A stretch of DNA of 64,000 nucleotides, from contig OY728119.1 in assembly GCA_963277665.1 (NCBI GenBank), positions 311,880,206-311,944,205 on the forward strand. The letters are read 5' to 3'. A program made the translations under genes and the position numbers. Positions within the stretch are counted from its first letter, which is position 1, and each line of letters begins with the position of its first letter. Below, piece by piece: positions 1 to 9,670 of the stretch. The stretch comes from Viscum album. Its lineage: Eukaryota > Streptophyta > Magnoliopsida > Santalales > Viscaceae. The notes under the pieces were generated by a model. That model made no database searches, was not told the DNA's origin, and saw only the letters and a program-made list of their open reading frames with translations.

Positions 1-2622
1 ATCCATGAAAGAAAGTACTTCATAGCCAGTCGTCGCATCAATTAAGAGTTCTGTAATCGGAACTGGAAAATCATCTTTGGGACAATACCGATTAAGATCT
101 CTAAAATCGATGCAAACCCTAATTTGTCCGTTCTTCTTCTTTACAGGGACAATATTAGCCAACCACTTGGGATATTGAACTTCTCTGACGAAGTTATCTT
201 TGATAAGATTATCCACTTCAGCCTCGATTTTGGAAGCATAGGTTGGGTGTGTTCTTCTCACGGCTTGCTTGAATCCTCGATGTTCTTTTGGCAAACCCAA
301 ATGATGGGTGGCAACATCAGGATCAAGACCAGGCATCTCTGTATAATTCCAAGCAAAAATATCTTTATTTTTCTTTAGAAAAGAAATATACATCTCTTGT
401 TCTTCAAGGGTCATGGCCGCACTAATTAAAGTGGGGCGTGGATCTTTCTCTGTACCCAGATTTACTTCTCTGAGTTCATCCACAGTGGTAGAGATACCCT
501 CTTCAAATGCTGGAGGAGCATCTCTAAGATCTTCCTCTTCCTCTTCATCATGTGTTATTTCTTCCGTTTCTATTTTCAAAGTAGATGAAAAAATGAAATT
601 CTCATGACCATAAGAGATGTCAAAATTTTCACATTTTGAAGAAGAAGCTTCCATTTCCGACCCTATTGATGATAAAGGGTCTTCTTTGGGAATTAAAGAG
701 GAGATGATGGATTGAGAATCGACATCAATATTCACCTCTGGTGTTGCTATAACTTCTTCTGGCCTGATTAGCGAAGTATAGACTTGTTGGATTTCAGCAG
801 ACGAAATGAAAACGTCACCACTTATGCTTTCATCACTGCTTGGTAAGTTACCAATTTCTCCCATGTTGTCTGGCTCGATTTCCGTAATTGACATTATGGA
901 TCTTTCCATAAGAGTATTTTGATTTGGGCCTATTTTGTCAATTTGACTGATAGGTAACACATAATCTGTACTCACATGTGAAAATGGATTTATTGGAATT
1001 TTTTCTAAACCATATGGAGCATTAACTTTGGTAATTTCCTTCATTGTAGATTTTTCTCTTCCTTTCATGTGATAAAATTCCGCCTCAATGTATTGAGACT
1101 CACATGTCTTGAACGGGGCCTTATCACCATACAATGTTCCAACTTGACCATCGAAACAGTATTTGAGACATTGATGGTATGATGAAGGAATAGCTGCATG
1201 CTGATGTAGCCAGGGTCTTCCAAGCAAGATATTGAAAGCTGAGTCTTGATCAACAATCATGAAATCCGAATTGGAAACAAGATCTCCAAACTGAGTTCTG
1301 AGTGTAACTTCTCCCAGTGGTTCTTGTTCATTTTTATCATATCCTTGCAACATCATGGTAGAAGGAGATAAATCAGATTCTGTGAGGCCCAATCGACAAA
1401 GTGTACGAATGGGCATGAGGTTGACTCCTGAATCATTGTCAATAAAAGCTCTTCGAACATCTATACCATTGACTTTTCCAGATAAGTACAAAGGTTTTAT
1501 GTGCCCATGCACAACATCATATTCATCTTTATCAGTAAAAGATATCACTGCATGACATTCTGCAGGATTATTCTCTATGTGATAAATTTCAGCCGCAGCA
1601 ATTTCAGCTTCAAACTCCTGAGGACTTGACAAAGCTTCGATGAGTGCTTCCCGAAGATCTCTTGATAGATTCAAAGCATCCAAAATTGATAATTTGGCTG
1701 GTACTTGGGCCAAGTGTTTCAATATATCATACTTTTGATCTAGAGGCCTGCGTTTCCCAATAGGAATATGCGGTTTAGCAGGTACCTTGGAAGTAGATGC
1801 TTTGGAAGCTGATGCATCTTGTATTGAAGTTGGCAACATCTTTGGTTTTGGAAAATTAGACTGATTAGATCCATTTACTTGCTGAGATAAAGAAGATGGA
1901 ACATTTAATCGATCTTCCAAAATAACTGTGCCGAAGCTGAGTTGGCCATTGGCAGAAAAACTTGCTTGTTCTTTTTGAGCTCGCTGAAGGGCTCTACCAC
2001 GAGTTTCTGCTGCATATATAGTGCTAGCAGGGGTAGAATTAGAGTAGTGGCTTCGGAAAGATCCACGTCTTCCCCTATATCCTGAACTTCTAGAACTTCC
2101 TCGGGTTCCCTTATTTGATACAGGGAATTCAGGCTCATCAAGACTGGAATATGAATCTGTTAATTGAATCATATTAACAGAACCAAAGATTAACTCTTCT
2201 TCTGATAAAGACTCTGCCTGGTTAGCCTGTTTAGGCTGTGCCGTTTGGTGGGACGGTGCCCGTTGCTTTGAAGTAGATGGCATGAAATCTGCCAGAGTCA
2301 AAGACAATTTAGGCTTTGATGCATACTCATCTTCTCCTGATTCCTCTTTCTTCTTTGAATTGTGCTGCCCTTTTGAGGATTTTTCCTTTGATGGAGGCTT
2401 TACTGCAGCTTTTGTAGGAGACACAATTGGCTTCTTCAATTGTGTTCGCAAAATGGAATGGGTCCGATTGATTGTCTTTCTGACCATCCAATCATCATAT
2501 TTTTTCGCAGTTTTGCTTTTGACTTCCTGCCACTCGCCTCCTTCTTCTGGATCTGTAGCGGTAATACACGCTACATGAGCTGAAGAACCCTTCAATTTGA
2601 CTTGTCCCAAGTCGACCATCTT
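1..2622 (-). CDS. Ogre/Tat pol segment: protease, acidic linker and start of reverse transcriptase (runs off window)
   Basis: I checked this frame codon by codon. It has no stop from 2,622 to base 1, 874 codons, and continues beyond the window. The first Met is at 2,619 (MVDLGQVKLKG). In order: a basic, Ser/Lys-rich region (about 2,500-1,800); a retroviral-type aspartic protease at about 1,520-1,130 with the active-site segment FIDNDSGVNLMP (Asp codon 1,438-1,440) and the later ILLGRPWLH motif; a long acidic linker with runs of Glu (about 1,000-430); and the RT N-terminus at 410-1, including WLANIVPVKKKNGQIRV and CIDFRDLNRYCPKDDFP. The RT catalytic Asp pair lies outside. In Ogre elements the region between protease and RT is reported to carry an intron; I cannot tell whether part of the linker is spliced here. 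The third residue of the protease triad is Asp where the family normally has Gly. Confidence 0.85.
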
Positions 2623-4467
2623 TTATAGGAGGTCTTTAAAGACAAAACACTCCTGGATGGGATGCCCCAACATTTGATGAAAGGGACAATAATTGGGACG
2701 GTCTTCATCTCCTTCCTTGTTTAGCCTCTTGGGCATTGGTAATTGAACCAAATTATTTTCCAGAGCTGAAATGAAGTAACCAGGAACTTGCTCACTTCGG
2801 AAAGAGTATGTTTTACTCTTCATATCCTCAAATTGTTTTCGTCGTTGATCTTTTTGATCATTTGGACGAAATAGCCTTTGTTGTTGGCGTTCAGGAGGTG
2901 GAGCTCTTCGAGAAGATGAAGGTTTTGAAGTAGAAATAGGTACAGGTGCCTGTTTAAGCATAACCGTAGCAGTTTCTACTTTACCCATTCTTCTTCCTGG
3001 AGCTGATGGAATTACACGAGATTTAACCTTAGCCTGTATAAGGGAATCTTCAATCTGTTGAGCGATTGAAGTAAGGTCTCGAAACCCTCCTGTGTATTTC
3101 ACAGGGATCAATGGCGTGCGTAATTCATCACGCAAATTTGCCACATAGATTGGCAATAATTCCTCCTGAGGGAGTGATAAACTCAAGGAATACGTTAATC
3201 CCTTCCAACGAGCAATGAAATCAGAGACTCTTTCATTCTCCCTTTTCTTTCAGTTTGTAAGATCGAAAACTGTCGTTTTTGGCAAAGTTGAGCTAAACTG
3301 AAGAAGGAATTTTTGACGAAGATCCTCCCATCCGATGACTGACCGGGATTTCAAGCTTGTATACCAGACAAAAGCTGGTCCTTGCAAGGTTCGCACGAAG
3401 CATCTGAGTTTCACTGCTTCTTGATGCTCTGGAGTTCCCATCATAGGATCACAACAAGATACGTAATGCGTCAAATGTTGTTCAGGGTCGCCTGATCCAT
3501 TGAAAGTAGGGAAAATAGGGTTTCCAAAACTGGATGGAGGAAAAATTGAATCTACCCATTTAGGGTAAACTTTCTTTTTAGGTTGAACTTGCGCCCGTTT
3601 CCCTTCCATAGTTTCTAACCGAGCTGTTAATGACTCAATAGTAGTTATTAACTTTTGAGAAACGTCAGGTTGAACTTGGTTTTGGGTAGGTGCAATGAAT
3701 GGAGCTTGGACAGACGTGGTGGTTGGTGCTGCAACTGATGGTAGTGCTGCCAACCGTTGTTGTGTTTGACCCGTAGGATTAGACCTCTGTGGGTGTACTG
3801 ACAAAGGAGGATATTCTTGATCCATCTCAGTAGTTACAACAAATTCCTTCGGCTGTCGGACTTCAGAATTCTTAAGAAGAAGACTATTCTGAAGTAGTTC
3901 TGCATTCAACCTTCTTAATTCTTTCATTTCTTCCTCCTGTTGTGCAAACCTTTGCTCTAATGAGAGCGATTGAACTCCTTCAGAGGAAGGGTGAGAAGTA
4001 ACCTGATTCTTACCTTTCCCCTTATTGGATCCTTTTCGGAGAGGGGGAAGTGGGTTACTTGAAGGAATACCTAGATTTTGGGTAAGCCTTTGATTACGTG
4101 TGCGCACACCTTCTTCATTTAGGTCTGTGTGCGCGACTTCTTGAGCAGGAACCTCTTCGTCTGATCCCTCTGATTGAGCCTCATCTGGTGAATCAGCAGC
4201 AACGGCATTGATGACATTAATGGATGCATATTGCATGGAATCCTTTCTATCAGCATTTCTGTGATATTGTCTCCTTCTATGTCCATGATGAGACATGGCA
4301 TTCCGTTGACTTGATCCCTCAGGAATTTCTTGGAGAACTGTCACTTGGAGAGAATCTCCTGACATCTTGGCTCTTCGTTCCTCTTGAGGCTTATTCCCTA
4401 ATCGAGAGAATACTGACTTTCTCTGAGGGAGGGATTGAAGATTTGAAAAAGTCCCCAGTCCGGTGGA
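2623..4467 (-). pseudogene. Ogre/Tat gag polyprotein with two in-frame stops
   Basis: The gag region forms the virus-like particle. From the Met at 4,365 (MSGDSLQVTVLQ) there is a Gln/Ser-rich N-terminal part with a probable coiled coil (EQRFAQQEEEMKELRRLNAE, about 3,975-3,915). A plant retrotransposon gag domain follows at about 3,555-3,040 (FNGSGDPEQHLTHYV, LQGPAFVWYTSL, then WEDLRQKFLLQF), then a basic segment. The C-terminus at about 2,703-2,626 has a zinc-finger-like Cys/His pattern (YCPFHQMLGHPIQEC). A TGA at 3,250-3,252 interrupts the gag domain, and homology resumes immediately after it in the same frame. A TAA at 2,623-2,625 ends the finger segment directly before the pol ORF. The frame is otherwise intact, so this is a copy with point nonsense changes. 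The second stop could instead be a natural gag/pol boundary, though Tat elements usually fuse the two. Confidence 0.8.
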
Positions 4468-5664
4468 CTAGGGGTGTTCCTGTTGCTTCCGCTCAACTCC
4501 TCGAATCCCATTCGTTGATTCTAAGGGTTGGGTTAGAGAAGTCCCCAGTCTGGCAAGATGGGGTGTCTCTTGACATGCTATGTCTGAGATCTTTTTGAAA
4601 TCTCTCTTGATCTTGCGAATCTTAGTTCGGAAATTAGCTGGATGCATTAACCTGTATCCACTTTTATCACCTGGTTCAACAGACCGTTGGATGATTTCCG
4701 AAACTTCTGTCATTTGATGACGTGTTTGCTCCAGACGAGAGGCTTGTGCAATATTCTCGCCTGCTTGATGTAGGAGCAATTCAACAACCTATTCTCTATA
4801 TACTTGATTTTGAGAGGAACTAGTTGAAGCTTGATCTCGAGCAAGCTTTTGATTATGAACAAAGCCCATTGACTGTGGCCGGCCATGGGCAATAACATTG
4901 CATGAGACCATTTTCGGCGGGCTTTGCTGACCGGAAAGCACTGTGAAATGTAGTGCTCCATGAACACCCCATCCTCTGATATGAACATTAGATGGAGCAT
5001 TGGAAATTAACTGACGCAATCTTCTTAGTGCGCCAAGGCATGAACGTTGAAGGGTTCTCTGTTGCTTTTCAGCCTTCAGATACCGAGAGACTGATAGAGA
5101 TGCCAAATCAATATGGCGTTGTAACACTTCTATTATCTTAAGATGATTTTCATATTCATCGTAAGATAATACCTTCTTCTTTAATTGACAAAGAGTTTTC
5201 CATATGTTGAGACGAATATCATGGATTCCATCATCCGTCAACATCTTTGGAATGTCGTACTGGGAATCAGCCAAAGGACAAAACATGACTGGTACTTCAC
5301 CTTTTGCCAGTTTTTTCCTCATGTTCAGCATTTCCTCTTTATCATTAAATGAAGATTCTTCTACCTGTTTGGACCAGAGTTGGTGTTTCCTTGTTGCTTC
5401 ATCGGATTCAACAAGATTGGTAGAGGAATCACTATTCATGCTGGAAGATGAATGACCCAGGGAAGGTTCAGAGAATAACCTGAACCCCAGGCTATCTTCT
5501 GATGGAGAAAGAGTTTCACCTGCCGATAGTAAAGCATCAGACATGACTGGTTTTACGTTTGCAAGTGCCTCGAGATAGGAGGGCTTTCTCGTCACTACAT
5601 TGCCTTCTGAAGAATTTTCGAGACAACGTGAATCACTACTACGGAGAGGACTTTCGCAGCGAAG
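4468..5664 (-). pseudogene. Ogre ORF1-like region, second part (function unknown)
   Basis: In the same frame as gag. It is open from 5,664 to 4,792 (first Met 5,595, MTRKPSYLEALANVKPVM), is stopped by TAG at 4,789-4,791, then stays open to the TAG at 4,468-4,470. The sequence is mostly hydrophilic with Ser-rich and Lys/Glu-rich stretches and several probable helices. One distinctive segment at about 4,990-4,890 reads RGWGVHGALHFTVLSG. I recognise no enzymatic motif. Its place between leader and gag matches the ORF1 of Ogre elements, whose role is unknown. Either TAG may be the real end of ORF1, because gag appears to restart at 4,365. Two imperfect direct repeats of about 30 bp containing AAGTCCCCAGTC lie at about 4,448 and 4,540, just upstream of gag. 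Confidence 0.65.
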
Positions 5665-7413
5665 TTAATCACCATGAGGAGGACCGTCATGATGGGTTAC
5701 AGCAAAAGATAAAATCTCTTGCTCCTTGGACTTCTGACCACACAGAGGGTTCCTGTGGCTCTCATCTGAAGAAGAAACTTCAAGATTGACCGAATTTTCA
5801 TGAAGCAAGTCTTCATGAGGAAGTGTCTGTTGAAGACCTTCAAAATTAATGTTCCTGTTATTGGGAACTGAGGGAGTAGAATCTTGAATTCCGACAGATA
5901 AATGTCTGAGGGCTTTAAGAACTCCAGCATCGAGCAAGGCCTTGTTATAGATTGGCCTTTGATCTCCTGACTGTGCTGGGCGGATCTTTTTCTTAGATGC
6001 CTTCTTACTCGCTTTAGAAACCACTTGATGACGAAAGTGATTGCTCTGAGCAGGTGTATGTGCCTGATCAGGAAAGATGGTCAGGTTAGGCTGACGATCA
6101 TCGCTCAAATCAGGTGTATGTGCCTGACTTGGTTGTCCATATGATATGGGGGAGTATGCCCCATAACCCTCTTGGACTGGAACAGATGTGTGTGTCTGTT
6201 CCGGAGTGAATTGTTGATGTGTCACTCCACTGCTAGGGATAGATTTATGTGTCTGTCCCTGAGATGATGCTGAAGTTGTTATGATATCCTGGCAAGCATC
6301 CAGAATATGAGCAGGAATTTTCTTCTGCTCTTTCACCATTTACAAAATATGTTTGGTGACTTCAGCTGCCGGAACAGGGATATACGTCCATTCCGGGCTT
6401 GGAGTAGGTGTATGTGCCTGCTCCTGTCCTCCTTTTCCTGTCAGTGAATCCTGACAGTACTCAAGTGTGGAGGCAGAGAGTTTAGTCTGCCCCCTGTTTG
6501 TCATCGGGACTTTCCGACTGACTTCTCCGTGCGCTACCAAGCGAGACTGTTGGTAGGCCTGATTAGTATTAGCAGGTGTATGTGCCTGGTGATTACACTT
6601 CGCCAAACGCGGTTGACGAGATCCACCATATGTAGTCAGACGAGCCTGCTGACTAACTGGTGATGTATAAGCAGGTGTATGTTTCTGCCTATGGTACTCC
6701 GCCGGAATTGCCTGGCGGGATCGGCTTGATGCTGTCAGACGAGTCTGCTGGACAGCTGAATTAAAATGGGCAGGTGTGTGTGCCTGCTCGTTGTTTGCCA
6801 CCAAGTTAGGTTGGTGGACTTCTCCGGATATGGCAGGGATGACAACCTGCCTATTGTTAACCGGATTCCGTCTCTGGCGGTTCATCTTGCCTGCTCGGGT
6901 TCGAGGAACCTGAGCTGAATGCCTGGAGTCGGTACCCTCATCATGTTGAGGGCGCACTACCGCACGAGTCTGGCGGCGATTGTTGATGGGATCCCTTGAG
7001 AAGGACTCCTGTCTTTTTGAATTAAGGCCCCGAGGGACCTGCTCATTCACTTCCTCGGAATAAGGGAGTGAATGGAAATTGTGTTCCGGGGATAACGACC
7101 CGAAACGGTTGGAGACGGTAGTCAGCACCGCCTGCTTCTTGATTGCTGGTCGCCGTTGTCCGGACGACCAGGTAGAATTGTTAACTTGGAGGGCTTGACG
7201 ATCGGCCTCCAGAGTTGGGATAGTACCGTTGCGACGGTACTCCTTAACCAGTGCATTAGAAACACAGCATTGAAGACGCTGAGTTGGTGATGTCATCCTC
7301 AGAGCGGATGACGTTCCAGCAGGAGTAGCAGCATTGGTTTTCACAGCAGCAGACCTCACAGTAGAGGTGTTCACAGCAGTAGTATTCACAGGGGTGAATT
7401 TAAGGAAAGCCAT
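5665..7413 (-). pseudogene. Ogre ORF1-like region, N-terminal part with tandem QAHTPA repeats
   Basis: A 582-codon frame starting at MAFLKFTPVNTTAVNT (7,413), with one in-frame TAA at 6,340-6,342, ending at TAA 5,665-5,667. An upstream in-frame stop near 7,465 supports this start. The N-terminus is Thr/Val/Ala-rich, followed by a basic Arg/Gln-rich middle. A repeat block carries the hexapeptide QAHTPA or variants eight times. The end is acidic and polar. No known domain is recognised, and the low-complexity Gln/Arg/Pro composition suggests a disordered, possibly RNA-binding protein. It sits directly after PBS and leader, so it would be the first ORF on the genomic RNA. The reading frame continues in phase into the next segment. 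Confidence 0.6.
6045..6790 (-). repeat. Degenerate repeat block encoding QAHTPA-type motifs
   Basis: On the plus strand the core GCAGGTGTATGTGCCTG or a close variant occurs near 6,050, 6,112, 6,186, 6,246, 6,405, 6,571, 6,673 and 6,769. In the minus frame these encode QAHTPA, KHTPA, QTHTSV, QTHKSI and similar. The three copies between 6,790 and 6,560 form units of about 33-34 residues that also share a downstream QQ-x-RL motif. Spacing of the others is irregular. Confidence 0.75.
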
Positions 7414-7573
7414 TTTTGCAGAAGATCTTGAAAAAAGAGTGCCTGTTCCATGTAACAGACATAATCAAGATGAATCCGGCTACTGCATCTTTTGGATGAT
7501 CATATGTCAATGATTGCCTTGTTGGCCCAAGGGGCCTAACAGATAAGAAGAACATCACTTTAACTTGGTTAAG

Positions 7574-7593
7574 GATTCACATCGGGTTCACCA
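7574..7593 (-). other. Primer binding site of the Ogre-type element
   Basis: Directly inside the LTR end the minus strand reads TGGTGAACCCGATGTGAATC. It begins with the obligatory TGG that pairs with the CCA tail of a primer tRNA. It is not the initiator-Met type (TGGTATCAGAGC) nor the Asp type used by Athila. I cannot assign the tRNA with certainty. Confidence 0.7.
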
Positions 7594-8060
7594 TTTTTGT
7601 TTCGCGCGGAATCCGGGGATTACCTCCTGGACGGGAGATTCAAACGTTCCGATCGGTTTCTAACGGGTTTGTTCGTAGAACCGGAAACATCCAATGATTC
7701 CCCATTCGTTTGGACCTACTTTCCAAAGGCAGGCGCTCATTAGCTTGTGGGATAATGAGGCTTGGGAATTTGCATTGGTCGAGAGGATGGGAGGTCGGAC
7801 TCATCACACCTTTTTGATGGGAATTATTGTCTACTCCGGGACTCTCTTTATAGATTTAAGTTATGTTCGTGAATCCTTATTACATTACCAAGTATAAAAT
7901 GTTCTTTCCTTTAGTTTTAAAAATCAATGATTAAATATGCAAGAAATTTAGAGAATCTTTTATATGTATTCGAGGTTCTTCATCAATATAGAATCATCTA
8001 TATTTGTTTAGAGATTCTTGGTCAATGGTATCCTTCAAAACATTTATATAAAAGTCTTTT

Positions 8061-8313
8061 GGTCATTTATGATGACCAGACTGGTTTTAAAGCCACTCAG
8101 TGGGGCACTTGAAGTTTATTGTCATTCAGAAGGACATAGATTATTTCAAAGTTGGGATCGAACCCATAAATGGGCTACCTACGTATCCTTAAAAAGGAAT
8201 CAGAACCCACGTAGTTCGAATTATGGAGTATGATGTTTATGATTGATGGCTCAAAGATGAATGTCATAATTACTTTTACACTCTAAGCTCACGTGAGTCA
8301 TGCTCGGTGTGAG
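8061..8313. other. Cluster of perfect short hairpins in the Ogre LTR leader
   Basis: Inverted repeats in order: GGTCAT/ATGACC with a 5-nt loop (8,061-8,077); ACCAG-A-CTGGT (8,075-8,085); CCACT-C-AGTGG (8,093-8,103); CTACGT/ACGTAG enclosing TCCT/AGGA (8,179-8,214); and CTCAC/GTGAG enclosing GAGT/GCTC (8,288-8,313). At 8,151-8,166 the minus strand contains GGTTCGATCC inside a TGGG/CCCA stem, which has the form of a tRNA T-arm and a pol III B box. All are downstream of the TATA box, so they would be in the RNA leader. Visible only as sequence; folding is inferred. Confidence 0.6.
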
Positions 8314-8500
8314 AAACAAGAGGTATTGGTAAAATTTAGACAATTGTGCCATAAAAGATGCAATCATAAGAATTTGTTTGGGGCTTATGTATAGATGACT
8401 GCCCAGATAGATGAAGGTTTAGGATTTACTTTTAGGGAGAAAATCCATGAACAGGGTCCACAAAGTTATATGTGCTTCATGGAGATTTGAATACTCTAAT

Positions 8501-8786
8501 CTTGGGGCTTACTCCTAAGGAGGATTCCCAAGTTAGGAGGGGACTTATGATTGGGTTTTATTCCTGAAAAGGAAACCCAAATCAAAGGTAATTTATGACT
8601 GGTTAAGAGAAGTTTAAGGGGACTTGGGGCTTATTCCTGAAAAGGAAGCCCAAGGTTATGACTGAGTCTTATTCCTGAAAAGGAAACCCAGGTTAAGGAT
8701 TAAGATTTGGGGCTTACTCCTGAGGAGGATGCCCAGATCAAAGGTTTTATAACTGGGGATTATTCCTGAAAAGGAGACCCAGGTTA
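8501..8786. repeat. Six tandem hairpin-forming repeats in the Ogre LTR
   Basis: Six copies of a unit around TTCCTGAAAAGGAA flanked by complementary GGGC/GCCC or GGGT/ACCC arms start near 8,503, 8,551, 8,623, 8,661, 8,707 and 8,751. Arms differ between copies but change together: CTTGGG pairs with CCCAAG, TTGGGT with ACCCAA, CTGGG with CCCAG, and inner TTCCT/AGGAA becomes CTCCT with AGGAG. The fourth copy has mismatches. Confidence 0.75.
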
Positions 8787-9032
8787 AGGATTCTCTCATT
8801 TTAAAGGATGAGGTTGAATGAATGAACTCTCAATCTTTGGTGACATAAAGATATTTAAATCACTAGACTTTGAGAGATATTTCACAGAATTCCTTTCAGA
8901 CAAGGATGTCAAATCAAGAAATCATGCCATAAATGGCTTTGAAGAGTATCTTGAAGACTGAATCTTGAATAGGAAAGGTGAAATGGCTTAAGAGGGGTAA
9001 AATGGGCAAGATGGGCACCCAAAAAGTTAGGG

Positions 9033-9246
9033 GCGTGCAAGTCTTTAAAGGCGCGCAAGTTCTGCGGCGGCGCGCAAGTATTGGTCGCGCAAGTATACTT
9101 GCGCGACATGAGTGGTACTTGCGCGATTTTCAACCAGCATTGAAATGCTTGAGCGACTCTTTAGAAAACCCTTTACAATCCTCTTGAGGTTCTTCCAGAG
9201 AAGGGATGCGCAAGTTATATTGAAGGAATTAAGTCGGCGCGCAAGT
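9033..9246. repeat. GCGCAAGT motif cluster, downstream of the Ogre TATA box
   Basis: GCGCAAGT or GYGCAAGT occurs at about 9,033, 9,051, 9,071, 9,086, 9,207 and 9,236, with inverted copies ACTTGCGCG at 9,097 and 9,117. The pair at 9,086-9,105 makes the exact 20-nt palindrome CGCGCAAGTATACTTGCGCG. Spacers are unrelated. The cluster is CpG-rich within an AT-rich region. Confidence 0.85.
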
Positions 9247-9416
9247 GTTTGATAAGTTTCAACACTTAGGCCTTCCTTCTTCTCTTTAGATCTTCCGTTC
9301 TAGGTAAGAAATTACCTTAGAAGTGTTCCGGAAGCTTTGAGAAGGGACTTGGGCGTCGGGAGCTTCAATCCGAGTTTCTGAAAAAAGATCCTCTCAAATG
9401 GGGGGCCCACAGGGTC

Positions 9417-9424
9417 TATTTATA
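9417..9424 (-). promoter_or_regulatory. TATA box of the Ogre LTR
   Basis: Minus strand reads CCTATAAATAGACCC. TATAAATA followed by a GC-rich stretch is the usual plant LTR core promoter, so transcription should run toward lower coordinates from about 9,390. It lies between two GCGCAAGT clusters. Confidence 0.65.
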
Positions 9425-9470
9425 GGCAAAAGAAGACCCAGGGCGGTTACCGGGCGGTTACCAATTAGGT

Positions 9471-9540
9471 CGTGCAAGTCATCTGCGCGACCAAGGTAGT
9501 CGCGCAAGTATACTTGCGCGGCAGTTGTATCACTTGCGCG
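9471..9540. repeat. GCGCAAGT motif cluster, upstream of the Ogre TATA box
   Basis: Contains CGTGCAAGT (9,471), CTGCGCGAC (9,484), a second exact copy of CGCGCAAGTATACTTGCGCG (9,501-9,520) and CACTTGCGCG (9,531). Two GGGCGGTTACC copies adjoin it at about 9,440-9,462. Confidence 0.85.
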
Positions 9541-9670
9541 GTGGATTTTCTGTTGATCCTTTGTTCATGCCTTTGTCGATTTTTGATGTTTTCTTCAAAG
9601 GATGAATCACTTTCAGCTGAGATATTCCCTTTTCTGATCTTTAGATTCTGTGACGAAAGGAGCGTCAACA

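Larger units (their letters stand above)
1..9670 (-). mobile_element. Ogre/Tat-lineage Ty3-gypsy retrotransposon, 5' portion
   Basis: Read on the minus strand the order is 5' LTR (9,670 to 7,598), PBS, a long ORF region upstream of gag, gag, protease and the start of reverse transcriptase. The element leaves the window inside RT. A long extra coding region between the 5' LTR and gag, plus RT text of the type CIDFRDLNRYCPKDDFP, is characteristic of the Ogre branch of the Tat lineage. The LTR starts TGTTGACGCT and ends ACA. All coding parts share one minus-strand frame. RNase H, integrase, PPT and 3' LTR are outside the window, so the TSD cannot be tested; the flank at the 5' side begins GTGTA. 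Confidence 0.85.
7598..9670 (-). repeat. 5' LTR of the Ogre-type element
   Basis: The LTR is bounded by TGTTGACGCT (9,670-9,661 read on minus) and ...GAAACA (7,598), then AAAA and the PBS. Length is 2,073 bp. U3 is short: the TATA box is about 250 bp from the 5' end. The transcribed part is long and structured. Two GC-rich motif clusters flank the TATA box, followed by six tandem hairpins and several single hairpins. No partner LTR is in the window, so the 5' boundary rests on the TG terminus and the change in sequence character. Confidence 0.7.

Noticed and set aside
4224..4598. 124-codon plus-strand frame, and others at 2,282-2,578, 5,204-5,455 and 5,559-5,789
   Set aside because: Antisense shadows of the Ogre gag/ORF1 frame; no domain and no conservation expected.
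8151..8166. Possible tRNA gene or SINE from the B-box-like string
   Set aside because: Only a T-arm-like element is visible; no anticodon arm, D arm or A box could be identified, so it is reported as a leader motif only.
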